Positions 36,441 through 49,400 of a DNA stretch of 64,000 bases are shown in pieces (position 1 is the first letter of the stretch; each line of letters starts with the position of its first letter). The DNA comes from Rehmannia glutinosa (Eukaryota; Streptophyta; Magnoliopsida; Lamiales; Orobanchaceae), in NCBI GenBank assembly GCA_016081115.2, contig CM071930.1:27543641-27607640 (forward strand). The letters run 5' to 3'. The translations under genes and the position numbers were made by a program. The notes below the pieces were generated by a model that was not told the DNA's origin, did not search any database, and was given only the letters and a program-made list of their open reading frames with translations.

Positions 36441-36614
36441 GAGGCTCAGAAGACTCAATCAACAGAATTAAAGGAGAAAGAAATATAATTAAGCAAAGTT
36501 TCACGTTCCAGCCAAGACGGGAAATCTGTTGTATCAAGTTAGCTAACAGCTGAGTGATCATTATGTGAAGAGAGAAGTAGAGTTAAGTCACTTTTGGAAG
36601 ATAGCTGAGTTATT

Positions 36615-36740
36615 TATGAGTTAAGTGACAAAACGCAATCGTTTTCTGTGAGCGGGAATGTTTTTGGGCATTACATCAGCGTAATTATTGTGTTAGAGTA
36701 AAGCCTGCACACATTTAGCCTATGATTGGATATAAATGCT
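36615..36740 (+). promoter_or_regulatory. Conserved promoter-like module upstream of ORF3 (element C)
   Basis: AAAACG-CAAT-CGTTTT near 36631, GCGGGAATG, TTACATCA, ATTGG and TATAAA (36731-36736), 260 bases before ATG 36991. The more distant relationship of C to A and B makes conservation of order informative. Confidence 0.5.
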
Positions 36741-36990
36741 GTTGCGTTTAATGTGGGGAAATTAATGTGATTTCTAAGGTTTAATCATGACCGTTGATTT
36801 AATCAAACTTTTCAAATTTTAAAACCGTCCCCTCACATCTCATATAAACCAAAAAATTTCATTTTTCTCTCTCTCCTCACAATACCCTCTTCTCCAGCAA
36901 GAAAGTTCAAGTTTTTCTCTGCAAAGCAAGTAAAACACTAGTTCTTCAAGCGCTTATTCTATATGTTTTTCACCATTTTTCTTCGAGAAA

Positions 36991-39900
36991 ATGGTTGCAA
37001 ACTACGATTTCATCAAGATGTCCAAGAAAATTCACTCTGGCTCAACTGTGGATTTTGATGGAATGGTGAAACAGGGAGTTGATAAGGCCCTGGTTCAGAA
37101 AATTGCTACGAAACTAGAGAAATCGGGTCTGAAAGGATTTCTCACGATGGAATACTCCCACACATACTTAGAGGAAGTTGCCATGTTCTACGTGAACGCT
37201 GAAGTTCACGATGGGGAGATTAAGTCTTCAGTCCACAGCAAGGACATCAAGATTATTGTTGCGGACTTAGCTAAATACTGCTACTTGCCTTCGGTGGGAA
37301 TGAAGGACATTGTTGAAAAAGACATTAACCTGGTTGTGGCATGGAAGGACATTGCCAAGCCAGAGTCTGCTGCAAAGGCTGTCTACACAACCAAGAAGTC
37401 GTTGATCAAGGACGATTATCATAAGTTGATGGACATTGTGTCCAAGTGCGTGGATATGAAATTCGGCAGCTTCAAGCAGCTATTAAGGACAAAGCTGACT
37501 GTTATGGCTAATATCCTTGAAGAGAAGAAGGTGAACTGGGATGAGTTCATCTTCAGCCGAATCTGCCAAAACAACATGAACAAAACTATAAAGGATGATG
37601 GTCTATTCTTGAGTTCGCTGGGATATGGCTTGATCATTGGCCATATGATGGAGGTGAAAGGGATTCTACTCAGGCATGGGAAGCTATTCCATGTCAACAA
37701 GAGGATGTTTAAAGCTAACCTCTCTGGAGCTCAGAGGCAAGCTCATGCTTGAAGGGCTGACACCAATTAAGGTGAGTCGGTGATCCGTCCCCGAGACACA
37801 CGTCTGCAACCGACTCCTTCTCTGAAGCCAATTCAAAAGAAGAAGAGAGCTGCTGTAGCTAAGAAAGCACCTGCCCATGCAACCGTTTTAGAGAAAGCAC
37901 CTACCCACGCAGTTGTCCCTCAATCGTCCCCTGCCCCAGCAGCTGAGACTGAGAGGGAACCTCTTGTACCTTCTCCAGTCGTGAAGAAGAAGCGCATTGC
38001 TATGCCCAAAAAGGCAGTTGCGTCCAAGAAACAGATGATAGATGAAAAGGTTTTTACCTTTGATGAGCCTGAAGATGTGGAGCCATAAGTCCCTTTGTTT
38101 CCAACCAAAAGAAGAAGACTGTTCAAGAAGTCAGAACTTGAGAAGCCAGCTAAATATGGCACTCAACTAGCGAAGGAGACTGCTGAAGCTCAGGAAGAGA
38201 AGTCTAAGGAAGTTGTAGGTGGTGAAATACTCACCACTGAAGTGGAGAAGTTAGCTGACGAGGGTCAGCAAATTGAACAAAAGTTAATTGTCTGAGACAC
38301 AACTGAAGAACAAGGAGCATACACAGTTGACCAGTCTGAAGAGTTAGTTGTTCAGTCCCCTTAGAATGATGCACGAACACCTGAGGAGGAATATGTTCCA
38401 CTTGCACCTGTGCATGAGGAACATGCTCCACTTGCACCTGTGCAGGAGGAAGAAGGAGATGATGATGATCTTGTGATATTATCTCCTGCATACCCAGAGA
38501 TTCGAGAAAGGTTGCAGATATGGAGATCGTGGAAACTCAGTAAAGCTAGATCCCAATTCCAACAGCCTGAATTCATTGAGGAGGAAGAATATCTCCTATC
38601 ATTTTTGGGAGTTGACGTTCGATCTGCACTAGATGATGACAGTTGTGCAGACATGTTGACCGCAATCAAGGAGGATGCAAAGTTTAAAGAAGCTGAGATG
38701 GCAAAGGCTCTTACTGAATCGCAAAAGCCCCATTCTTGTCCATTCACAGATGCTCCTGAGCATGCCCTGGAATCAGCTAACAGCAGCGACAATGACATTG
38801 AGGAGATCGACCATGCTGCTGCAGCCGAGAAAGCTGAATTCCGGCAAGCTATAAGGGAATCCAAGGAAATGCACACACAACAAATGACTAGGGGCCCTGG
38901 GGAATCCTCATCTTTCATGATTACCCCTAGCCCGGACATAATGGAGATGGTGAAAAATATTCAAGAAACCACATCTCCCGTGCACTCTGAGGAAGAAAAT
39001 TCCAAGAAGACTAGCGATGAAGCTAAGGATGGTGATGACGCGGGCACCTTAGCCAAGCAACTTCCTGCAGAAGGTGTTGAGACACATGCCCCAATGGCTG
39101 AACACTCAATTGGACTAGCAGTCGGGTCTCAGGTTTTGAGTAACCCCACTACTTAAGACTCAGATGGTGCACCAACTGAGGGGGAAACTCAAACAACCAC
39201 AGCCAGGCCGGAGGAGGCTGTGGGATACCAACCACAAATGGAGTTCGGAAGGGATGTAGAGAATGCTACAATTCAGCAGACTGAAGTTGACGAAGCTCAG
39301 ACGGTTCAGACTATCTCAGCTGAAACTTCAACTACAACACAAGCCGATGACGCTGCTGAAGCAGCTAAGGCAAATAATGGAAGTGAGGCCATGGGAGTTG
39401 AGACTCCTGGCCCTGAAAGTGCAATCCAAGGAGTTGAGACTCCGAAGGATGCCATTGAAGACCCTAAAGCAGCTTCGTCTGGTGAAGGGATAATTTCTAA
39501 AGACCCTGCTGCAGTTGAGACTGCAAAAGGAAATGTACAAAGCACATCAACAGTTGAGACTGCTGAGGGTAATGAAGGCCTAGAGGAGGTTGAGACTTCC
39601 CTAGGTAACAAAGTCGTTGAGGATGTGCCTGCTCCTCATGTAGAGGTTGCTGAGAAGAACAAGAGATCAACGCCCTTCATGATTCTCAGGAAAATATTGA
39701 TATTGGATTCCTGGAATCTGAAAATGAAGCTGAGTCCAGCCCCATTGATAAATCTAATAAGGACAAAGCTGATGAGGAGGCACATGCAAAAAGGAGTCAA
39801 GCCAGTGATAAGGCTACTCCAATGCAATTTACAATGGTTGATGGCCCACCTCCAATGGCGCCATCACCCTCCAATGATGTTGATGAGACAACTGAGGAAC

Positions 39901-40875
39901 ATACAACTCAATAGGAAGAAACAACTGATCCCGAGGAAGTTTGTTAAGGCAGTGAGATTAGTCACCAAAGATGCTAACACAGTGCTCAAAGCTGATGATC
40001 TTTGAAACAAATTGTGTGGCACACAGACTGAAGACATTTTGAAAGAAAAGGGAAAGGCTCCACAAGTCGACGACATAGAGATACCTATTTTCCCTGAAGA
40101 CTTATTTGCGGAATATTTTTTGTATGAAACCCATATACCCTTCGAAGACGAGTCAGCCGCAAAACGTGCTAGACATAATGTCCAAGTCTCTCCAGAAGAA
40201 ATCGAAACTCCAGTAGAGACTACTATGGTGCCAATTGGATTTGATTTCGATGTTGTATGGCCTGAGGAACAGTCCGATGAGGCAGTCGACTTCCGTAAAT
40301 CCTTCAAAGCCATCTGTGCTGAAATAGAAAAGATGGAGCATGGTTTTGCAGCATTGGACCAAGACAACAAAGATGCTACTATCACTGGAGATATCCGAGG
40401 GACAGTATTGAGAATCAGAGAATGGGTTGGACAAGTAAAGGCATTAAGGCGTGAGTAGGTCACCTACTTTAAATCTTTCTTTGCGAAAATGGTGATCTGG
40501 AGCTAAGATGATGCTAAGTTCCAGCAACGGCAAAAAGACCACATGTTCAGGATGGATCAATCACATAAGACAGATATGGAGTTGCTCAAGGCTCAGCACA
40601 AATCAGAAATTCAGAGAATGGAGGCCAACGTTGAACAGCAGATAAAGGTGCTCCAGACTGAAATGAAGCTGATGGTAGCTGAGACCATGGCCTTAAGATC
40701 AGAATTCATGGCAACATACTCTAAGACTCATGACAAGCATAACTCAACGAACAATAAGATTGATCTACTCCTCAGTGGGATTTTCCCTAACTTGGCTCTA
40801 CTCCTAGGTGATGATGCCAAAAAGGGGGAAGAGGAAATGAAGGAAGGGCAAATGAGTGATAAGGTACAAGAATGA
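36991..40875 (+). pseudogene. Element C ORF3
   Basis: Starts MVANYDFIKMSKKIH. The N-terminal domain is open for 253 codons (36991-37752) and is the cleanest version in the window (WDEFIFSRICQN, LGYGLIIGHMMEVKGI). A Lys/Ala/Pro tail (37800-38090), an acidic region (38410-39156 open for 248 codons; 39220-40005), and a coiled-coil end (40012-40458, 40543-40875) follow. Stops include TGA 37750-37752, TAA near 37768, TAA 38086-38088, TGA near 38293, TAA near 39154 and TAG near 40456. After DDAKKGEEE the charged tail present in A (33560-34440) is deleted. Homologous to no cellular gene I recognise. Confidence 0.78.
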
Positions 40876-40963
40876 TATGATCAATAAAATTGACATATTC
40901 TACACATATATTCTTTGTTATTGCACTGGTTGTTTTGCTGTAATTATTTAAATTTTGGCATCA

Positions 40964-40979
40964 TCAAAAAGGGGAAAAT
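40964..40979 (+). other. Polypurine tract of element C
   Basis: CATCAAAAAGGGGAAAAT just before the LTR start TGTTAGG. Confidence 0.82.
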
Positions 40980-42461
40980 TGTTAGGAAAATTTATGTTTA
41001 GATTTTGGTGATACCATGTAAAATATAGAATAGGAAGTTGGCACCCCATTTTCCTTGTAATTCAACTTGTAATAGATAGGACTGCATGAGCTGAGTTGGA
41101 GTCAGCTAAGTTGAGAAATACAAGAGTCGACTGAAGATTGAAGAGAAGACCCAGCTGTATAACAGCTGTGTGGAGCCAAGTGAAAAATCGTCAGTAATGA
41201 AAAAGTTGTCTCGGTCGGTGATCGACACTAAGTCATTCCAAAATGATTGGAATCGAATGTCAAAGGGGTTTGCAGCAGACAAGACTTGAAGAAAGCTGAT
41301 AGAGATACATTGTCAACACGAGTCATGACTTTTCTGGAAATAGGCATGTGTCAGGCTGGCATCAATAAAGTTGTTTTACTGAAAGAATGCAAAAAGCAAG
41401 AAACCAATAGGATGTACCTAAAAACCTGCAGAGACCAAGGAAATGTTGTAGAGCATTAAAATCATGGTACGATCCTCATTAATGCTGCAAGGACAAGACA
41501 TGCCAACAACCTACGAGTGGGATTTGAAATATATGTTCATCTCTTCAATGGACATATTTTCAAATCCTCACTATAAAAGGCTGAGGAAGTAAGTGAGAGA
41601 AGGTTACGAATATTAAGAGATAATCAAGCATTCAAGCAAGAAAACCTGCAGATACTCTCAAGTTTTCAAAGATAATCCTCAAGCCTAAAATCGAAGGAAC
41701 TCGATCCAATACACTCAGTGAAGGAAAGAATACTTCATCAAGTTGAAGAGGATACTGTTTGAAGAACAAAAAAGGGGTCTACTCTCCAAGATTGAAGGAG
41801 AAATAGTAAGGTTCAAGTTTGAACCAGAAGCTTTGAGCTCGTTGGAAGGCTGTGTGATCAATTCCAAGAGTTCGAGGGAGCTGAAGTAGCAATACAACCG
41901 TTTTGTGAAGAAGCCGAGTCCCAGGAGCAACCAGTTGTGTGATCAAGGCTGACTCGGACTATTTACTGCTTTGTGACCAAACATGTTACTTAGTGGATTC
42001 CTCCAAGAGTTGGAGAAGAGTGGATTATAGGAATTATCCCATCCTCGAACCACTATAAAATTGTTTGTGTCATTTTTACTTACAATATTTTATTTTCTTA
42101 CACATTACTTATATCTGTTGTTTAAGTTAAATTTGCTGAACTCAACTGATAATAACCTTTGTTAAAAACAAGTGTTGAAAACAAGTTTAAAACATTAAGG
42201 GTGAAAAGTCTTCTGCTGAACAAAAACCAATTCAACTGTAAAGTTAAGTGTTAGATGATCCCAGCTGAGTTATACTATCAACAGCTCAGTCGAGTCTGTT
42301 TAGTGGGTAACTTTGCTGAAATAAGCCAATCTAGCTGTCCCTCAAGGACTTAGCTGATTTGAGTTAACTCTGAATATTCTTAAAAGTACTAAGTGTAAAA
42401 ATTTGGTAAGGTTTATTCAACTCCCCTTCTAAACCTTACAACTCACCCCTAAGGACCTACA
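40980..42461 (+). repeat. 3' LTR of element C
   Basis: TGTTAGG ... GGACCTACA, about 1482 bp, diverged but alignable to LTR1-3 along its length (TATAAAA at 41572-41578, common 3' end). Followed directly by non-repeated flanking DNA, so this is the right edge of the retrotransposon block. Confidence 0.9.
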
Positions 42462-43414
42462 ACCGATTTTTACACGATTAGTATCAATTAACGGTTTAAT
42501 TACTGCATCTTCATTACTTCATATGCAACCAGACTTGTGGATCTATCAAATTTAACCAACAATTAATATTCCCCAATTTTCCACAGTTTTCTAATGTTGC
42601 TTTATGCTCATTGTTGAACTTGAATCAAAGAAAAGAAGAAGACTCTATTAGATTTTTCGTCCAATCATGAGTATTTTATTGATAATTTGTACAAATTATA
42701 AACAATTAATTTTGTATATAACTATGTTAGAGACTAATAAAATATTGGGACAATTACAAAAATTTGGGTTATTTGTAATATTTAAAAATATTAAAGTATG
42801 TAATCGTAAAATGAAAAAAATAATACTTTTTAAAAAAATAAATCAATTGACTATAAGCCATAGTTTTAATAATTATATATTTAAACCTATTAAAGATGTG
42901 GAGATGTGAGCTTGAAAAAATGTATTTAGTAATACGTAATATGTAATAAAATAGATTTATAATATTAGAATTATATTTATTTTTAAAAAAAAACACAATT
43001 GGCGGGCTAGCGGGCAGATGCCTAAGCTAAGTTAACTCACAAAGCTAGCTCTAAGGCCTACTCAGGCTAAACGGTCCGAGCCAAAAAAAGCCCAAATTTA
43101 AACGAACCAAAATAATTCGGCTCTAACTCTCTTTTTTCCGGTTTAAACGGTCCGGGCCAACGAGCCGCGACCCTTTTAACATCTCTACGAACAAGTATTT
43201 GAAGTTGTTAAAGTAAACGATTTCTAAGAAAAACGAAAACTTCGGCACCCCAAAGTGCACGAAGTTTCCATACCTCAACCTCATAAGGCTGCCACGTGTC
43301 AATCTTCTCGACCCCATTTCCCCAAAGGGTTTATGCGCAGTCCCCCCCTTTTGTTCAACCCCTGCTTAAGGAATACCCTGAAAAATCAAATCCAATTTCA
43401 ACTGCTTTTCAATA
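42462..43414. other. Intergenic region and promoter of the PPR gene
   Basis: AT-rich spacer without a supported gene (the short frame at 42667-42909 is low-complexity). A G-box CACGTG lies at 43293-43298, in a CCACGTGTC context about 120 bases before the predicted ATG. No clear TATA box was picked out. Confidence 0.5.
43293..43298. promoter_or_regulatory. G-box CACGTG upstream of the PPR gene
   Basis: A CACGTG hexamer in the 120 bp upstream of the start codon. Bound by bZIP or bHLH factors in plants. Function here is inference. Confidence 0.35.
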
Positions 43415-46400
43415 ATGAAGCTCCTCCGTGCATTCTCAGGTGCTCCTAACTCAAATCCACCTGTTATACGTGTATAAACAACTTATATATACGGCTTGTG
43501 ACTCTTGAAATATGTTTTTGATTTTTTGTTTCTGTTGCTGTATTTGTGTACTCAGGACAGAATCGTGCTGTAGTTCGAGCGCTAGGGCATCGGAATTACA
43601 GTGCGCCGTCGGAGGAATATTTGAAGCGAAATTATGCGAACAATGAGGCTGAATACAACACCGTCATTGGCTCTATCACTTCCCAGCGAAGGTATTTTTT
43701 TTTTTTTTTGCGATTTTTCGTTTTCTTATTAATTATGCTATATTGCAAAAGGTCTTGTGCAGTGCCTGATATATGAGATTCAAACATGGTGTAACTTCCC
43801 AACATTTCTGTTTTCAATTGCTGTGTATGATGTGGGAATTTTTTTAGGCATTATCTGTTGAGGGATGTGTATGATGATATGATGCTGGATGGAGTGAAGC
43901 CAGAGAGGGACACATTTCACTCGCTTGTTGTGGGGACAATGAGAGGAGCGCGAATGCAAGACGCATTTTTTTTCCGAAACGAGATGAAGTCCTTGGGTTT
44001 GGTTCCTGATGTATGTTGTTTCCTACTCTGCTTCACCATTTATGTTGATAGTTCATACAAATCAATAAACTTCAGGATGACATAATTACTTGTTCTTTTA
44101 ATAATGCGGATCTCTATTGTTTCTTGGTCATGAATTGTGACAATTTGTTGACCATGCTCCTCCTGGAGCAATACTGCCGTCTAATATGAGCCCATAGAAT
44201 TCGAATTGATGACATCAGAAAAGCAGCGATACAAATATTGTGCTCCAGGAGCATGGAAGGAGCCATTTTTCTGTATGTATCTGCAAACAACCATTTCCAG
44301 TTGCTACACACAACAATGAGAACTGCTTTTTATTTTTCCTCAGGTTACTTTATACAACTACCTGATATCTACCTGTGGAAAGTGCAAAAATTCTGATCAG
44401 GCGATTCGGGTATTTTCAAATATTGGCTTGCATCACTTGCTTTATGTTAATTTAGTTGATTGTGTTTGAATTATAAATTTCTTTCGAAAATTTTATTTTG
44501 CCTTTGAATTGAAGCTTCTGGATGAAATGAAGATGTATGAAGTGAAACCTACTGGACAAACCTACATATGTCTACTTCATGCATGTGCAGCATCTGGCAG
44601 ATTAGATCGAGTGTAAGCTTGTTGTTCTTCAGTGTTTTAACTTTGGCTTATCCTGGTGACTTTTACGTTGATGCCTGGACCTAAAAACAAATTTTGTTTC
44701 AGTCAACTGCAATTGTGAGTGATGAATGTTAGGCCTCACCACACCCTCACTAATGCTCCTCATAGTCTTTTCTTATGATGATTTGCAGCATTTAACTTTT
44801 CCATCTCTTGATTGATGATGCTTCTTTTATTTTGTATGGACTGCCATGTGCTAACAACTGCATTATCTTATTTTCATTTTGCAGATATGCTCTAGTTCGA
44901 GACATGACTGCTGCTGGTCTTGGTTTGAACAAATTTTGCTATGCTGGAATTATAATTGCACACAAGAATAAGTCAACTCTCTCCGATGATACAGCCTCCA
45001 AAGTAATTATCAAATAAACTTAGAATTTTATTGAAGTTGATGCATGATATTCCTTTAGCATATCTGATTTCTCAGATAAAGATGTCTGGGAAATTTCTTA
45101 TGACCTTTTCTTTCTGGAAAAGATTATTGAGCTTGTTGAGCAGTCTAAAGGATGGTCCTCACTTGATCAAACAAAGGACAATGCCGAAAATGTTATGATG
45201 GGTATTTCTGAAGAAGAATTGTATAATCTCCCTACAGCTGAATATATTCATCGCCGTGGTGGATTCATAGCCAGAATGTTGACTGTATACCATGTTGCAT
45301 TTCATGCTTGTGCTGACCTTAGGGATGTCCAGGTAACAAGTGAGCTGTTATTGCTTTCATTGACATTCTGCAGTTGTCTATTTTAAATTTTACGTTTTTT
45401 AATTTTTTATTTTCCCTTTCTTGGCTTGATATTATACAAGAATGTGGTGGCCTTGTGATAATTTAGACATGGAAAAGACTGAGAAACTTTCACTGCCTCT
45501 GTGCTTGATATGCACCCTATATATTGGGCTTATCACATCACTGTAGTTCATTGTGCATCCCTTTGCTTTGTCATGTCATATGAATGATGATGCAATTGTT
45601 GCCACATTATCTTTGGTAGATATTGCTATGCATTTCCTTCTCTTATGAATAGAATTGCATTCGCTTCATGACCTGTTTAGTTTTGTTTTGTGATCTACTA
45701 CCTTCTCTAGTTTTCAATAAAGACCCAATTTCTGTAGTTATACCAAAACATTATGTCTGGCGGGCTTGATATTGCAATTCAACTTTACATTTTTTTCTAG
45801 TTCCATGTAAAATAGTTATTATAATGCCTACTTTTTGGTAGGGGTGTAATAACAAATGACAGATTATCCCTATCAGAACCGAAAATTGTCAAAGTTTTAA
45901 AGCATCATTGTAGCAGCAATAGTATATGATATTATGCTTATTCAAGCAAGTCCTAGGGGTTACCTCTTTTTCCTTTTTTTTTCCCCTCATCATTTTTAAC
46001 ATTTTCCCTATGTTGTTATATAAGACATGTTATTGTCCCAATGAAGAGTCTATTTTTGAGTCAAAACATGGGTTACTGATCCAGTGGCTGACTGGCTGTA
46101 GAGCCAGACATTAAAAAAGAATCATTTATTGCATTTATAAAATTTGGCCAGAGCTCCCAAGAAATTTACCTTCCTCAAAATAGCTGTCTTTACTCACATC
46201 TAGGTTTAACCATTGTATCCTGGCAGGCTACTGAAAGACTTCTGGAGATGCTTGAGAAGGATGGAAAAAACCCTGATGTTTTTATTTTGATGCAAGTTAT
46301 GAGGTATCTTTTCTCGATCTGTCACTTATGATGTTTTACCTATCAATTTCAAAACGGGGGACAACCATCCAAACTATGGTGTTTTAGACACTTTGGGAGA

Positions 46401-49400
46401 TATATTTTTTTTTTGGGTACACTTTGTCATCTAAACTACTCTAGTGGTCACTTTTCCATCTAGAGCACCCGGATTGTTGAATTTTTTGCCAGGATTCTGT
46501 CACATGCATGGCACGCCCTTTGGTTGTGCACTTTTTGGTCAATTTCTGATTGTTTGATGTACTCAATTCCAACTCTTGAGCCTAATGCCGAGAAGTTAGA
46601 TTACTATTTCGCCCATGGAAATGAATAAAAAGTGCACAAACAGAAGCGTGCCATGCATCTGATATAATCACGGCAAAAAGTTCCACAATCGAGGTGCTCT
46701 AGATGACAAAGTGCAAAACCCGCATAGTTCATATAACAAAGCGTAACAAAAGAAAGTTACCTTCCAAAGTGCGAAAATTGCCACAGTTTTGGGTGACAAT
46801 GTTTTTACCCCTTTCGAAAATTTATGTATACGTACCAGTCTTTCTTTGCGGTATACAGCCGTATACAAGTATCTCTAACATATCCATTCCACTTGATATA
46901 TAATAATTGATAGGTTCGTAAAATGTATTGTGCTTAGAAATTGGAAGTAGTCTATTATTTTAGTATGTATTTTGCTGAGTCTTGGACATCTTATTGTCGA
47001 CATCATTTTAAGTCTTACAAAATGAACTTACTAAAGTTGGCCTAGATATTCTTAGCATGTCTGGCCACATATGTAATGGACTTTTGCATCAAAAAGTTTA
47101 CGCTGATACACAAAAATTAGGACTGCAAGGTAAGATAAAATAAATCGACCTTTTAGGAAAAGTTCCATTTCTGAAAGCCCATCTTAGAGAAGTGAACTTT
47201 GGCAGCTTCTAACTTTCGTCTTTTCCAAAAATCTAACTAATAGCTGTTTTATTATTTATATTATCTCAGAATTAAGTTCACCAAGCTTGATTTGGTGATG
47301 GAACTTCTAATGAGGATACTGTTCTTTTTATTTTTATTTTTTTTATTTTTATTTTTTTTTTTACGGAAAAGGAAAACTATGTTAATCGATATAGTTGCCA
47401 ATTCTTGCACCTATTTTGATAGAGCCAAGGGTGTAGAAATTCAGAAGAATAAAGCAGTAATTTGAAATAGAATAACAAGACAGAATTCCCTACGGAATTG
47501 CTTCCGGCCCCGGCTCAAAGCAGTAAAACAATTAACCCAAAAAGATGTCCTACTATAACTCTAACTGCCTACTTAAATAACATCTCTCCTACGGGCCTCA
47601 AGCCAAATAAAACCTAAACTGAATAATTAAATAACATCCCAACTAATAATTAAATTACATCTCAACTAATTATTTAACCAAGCGGTCCAAGCCCACTAAA
47701 TCAACAGAATAAGCTGCTGCTCCCCATTTCGCACCCGCATCCGTCTTCTTCTCTCTTTGGCGATAGACGTGTGCGAAACGATCCGTGTCATATTTCTTAC
47801 AATTATTCTTGATTTTCTAACGTAATATAAAAATATGGGAATGAGTTTTTATATTGTTAGGAAGAAAAGGTGAGGGAAAGAGGTAGAGATATACTTTTTG
47901 TATTTTGAAATTCTTGATCTAAATGACTCTACATTTATATTTTTCCTAATTCCAGATATCATATCAAAAACTAGTTTCGCTTCTTTATTCACTCTGCTCG
48001 ACTGACATTGATCTGCTTGATGCATAACTCCCTCGTGCAGATGCTATCTTCATGCTGGGGACATAGACCGTGGTCTGAAAATTTTTGAAGACTACATGAA
48101 GTCAAACAGACCCCCTATGATAGAACTTTATGTGGTGAGTTCTGAAAGAAAAGTTGTTTTTCTTCCTCCAAATAATTAGTTTCTTTTAGACTTCGTTGAT
48201 ACATAGTGAATTTAGCACCTCCTTGCCACTACCCAAAGCAGATAACAAAAAGCAAAATTCGAGATTTGTTATTACATCAACAGTTTGTGATTTGTAGAAC
48301 TATTTGCTGTGTTTATGCAAAATTATAACGTTGTGGTTCTCTTAACTTGTCACACCAGACGATTTACCTCACCACTTGTTGCTTTGCTATGTGAATTCAA
48401 CTGTTCTTGAAAGAATTGATATTGTTGGGAAAAAATATTCTCATGCCTACCATATATTTTGCTCAACATTCTGAAGATATCAGTGTAATGTGTTTGAGTA
48501 TTTGTGAACCTCACCCTTTTGATAGCTTTAGCTATTCATTGTTCAACTTCAATTATGATCACGTCTAATTTCATATTTTCTTGACTGGTAAACTTATATA
48601 CTTTATATGTTCTGCTAATACATTAAATGTGATAAATAATGCAACTTCTTATGTCTGCAGACGCTTGCAGAAGGAGCAATGGTTGGATATACACCCAGGG
48701 GCATGCAACTTGCTCAAGAGACTCTGGTATGCCTTTGTCTTGTGAAGGGTCTTTGAATCGGTTACTCATATCCGTTGACTTGACTCAAGTTGTCGATATT
48801 GGATAACTTTTCCTTAACGTACTTTTCATTTATCGACCAGGTTAATATGAATTCTAGGGGCTTCTTTTTGAGTTTTAAGATGGCAAATGATCTCCTCCTT
48901 GCTGCCGCGGGTGAAAAGGTATACCAATAGATAATCATGTTCTGTTGACTTTTCTGTGACTGCATGTTGTCATCATCGATTTTCTTCTTGTTAGACTAAT
49001 TATCGTTCTAATTGTCTACAGACTGGTGGATATACAGTTGCCAACTTAATATGGGATATGATGCAAGCTCGTAAAATGATCCCATCACTCCCTGCTGTTG
49101 AAGCATATCACAACGGTTTGAAAGTGAGTCTTCAATTTGTGTTGGGATTTATATTTTTAATATTATGTTTTGTTCGATGTTCTAAAAATACCCGCCTAGG
49201 CGCTAGGCTCCCCTTGTCCCCGCCTATGTTTTTCTTCTGATTAGGCTCCGCCTAACCCGCCCCAATAGGGGCGGTTCCTTGTGTGATGTGAGGGCTTTAG
49301 CCTCCCCAAATTTTTCAAAAATTTCATTACTCTATATTTATTTTATATTTAAATATTAATTTTTTGTACTTAAATATTAACTTTTAGTTGATTTAGTCCC

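Noticed and set aside
42667..42909. 80-codon frame between the retrotransposons and the PPR gene
   Set aside because: Lys/Ile/Asn-rich reading of AT-rich DNA; no match to a known family and no upstream signals.
46500..46900. Overlapping 66-codon frames on both strands in PPR intron 8
   Set aside because: They lie in the right arm of the foldback MITE and mirror each other.
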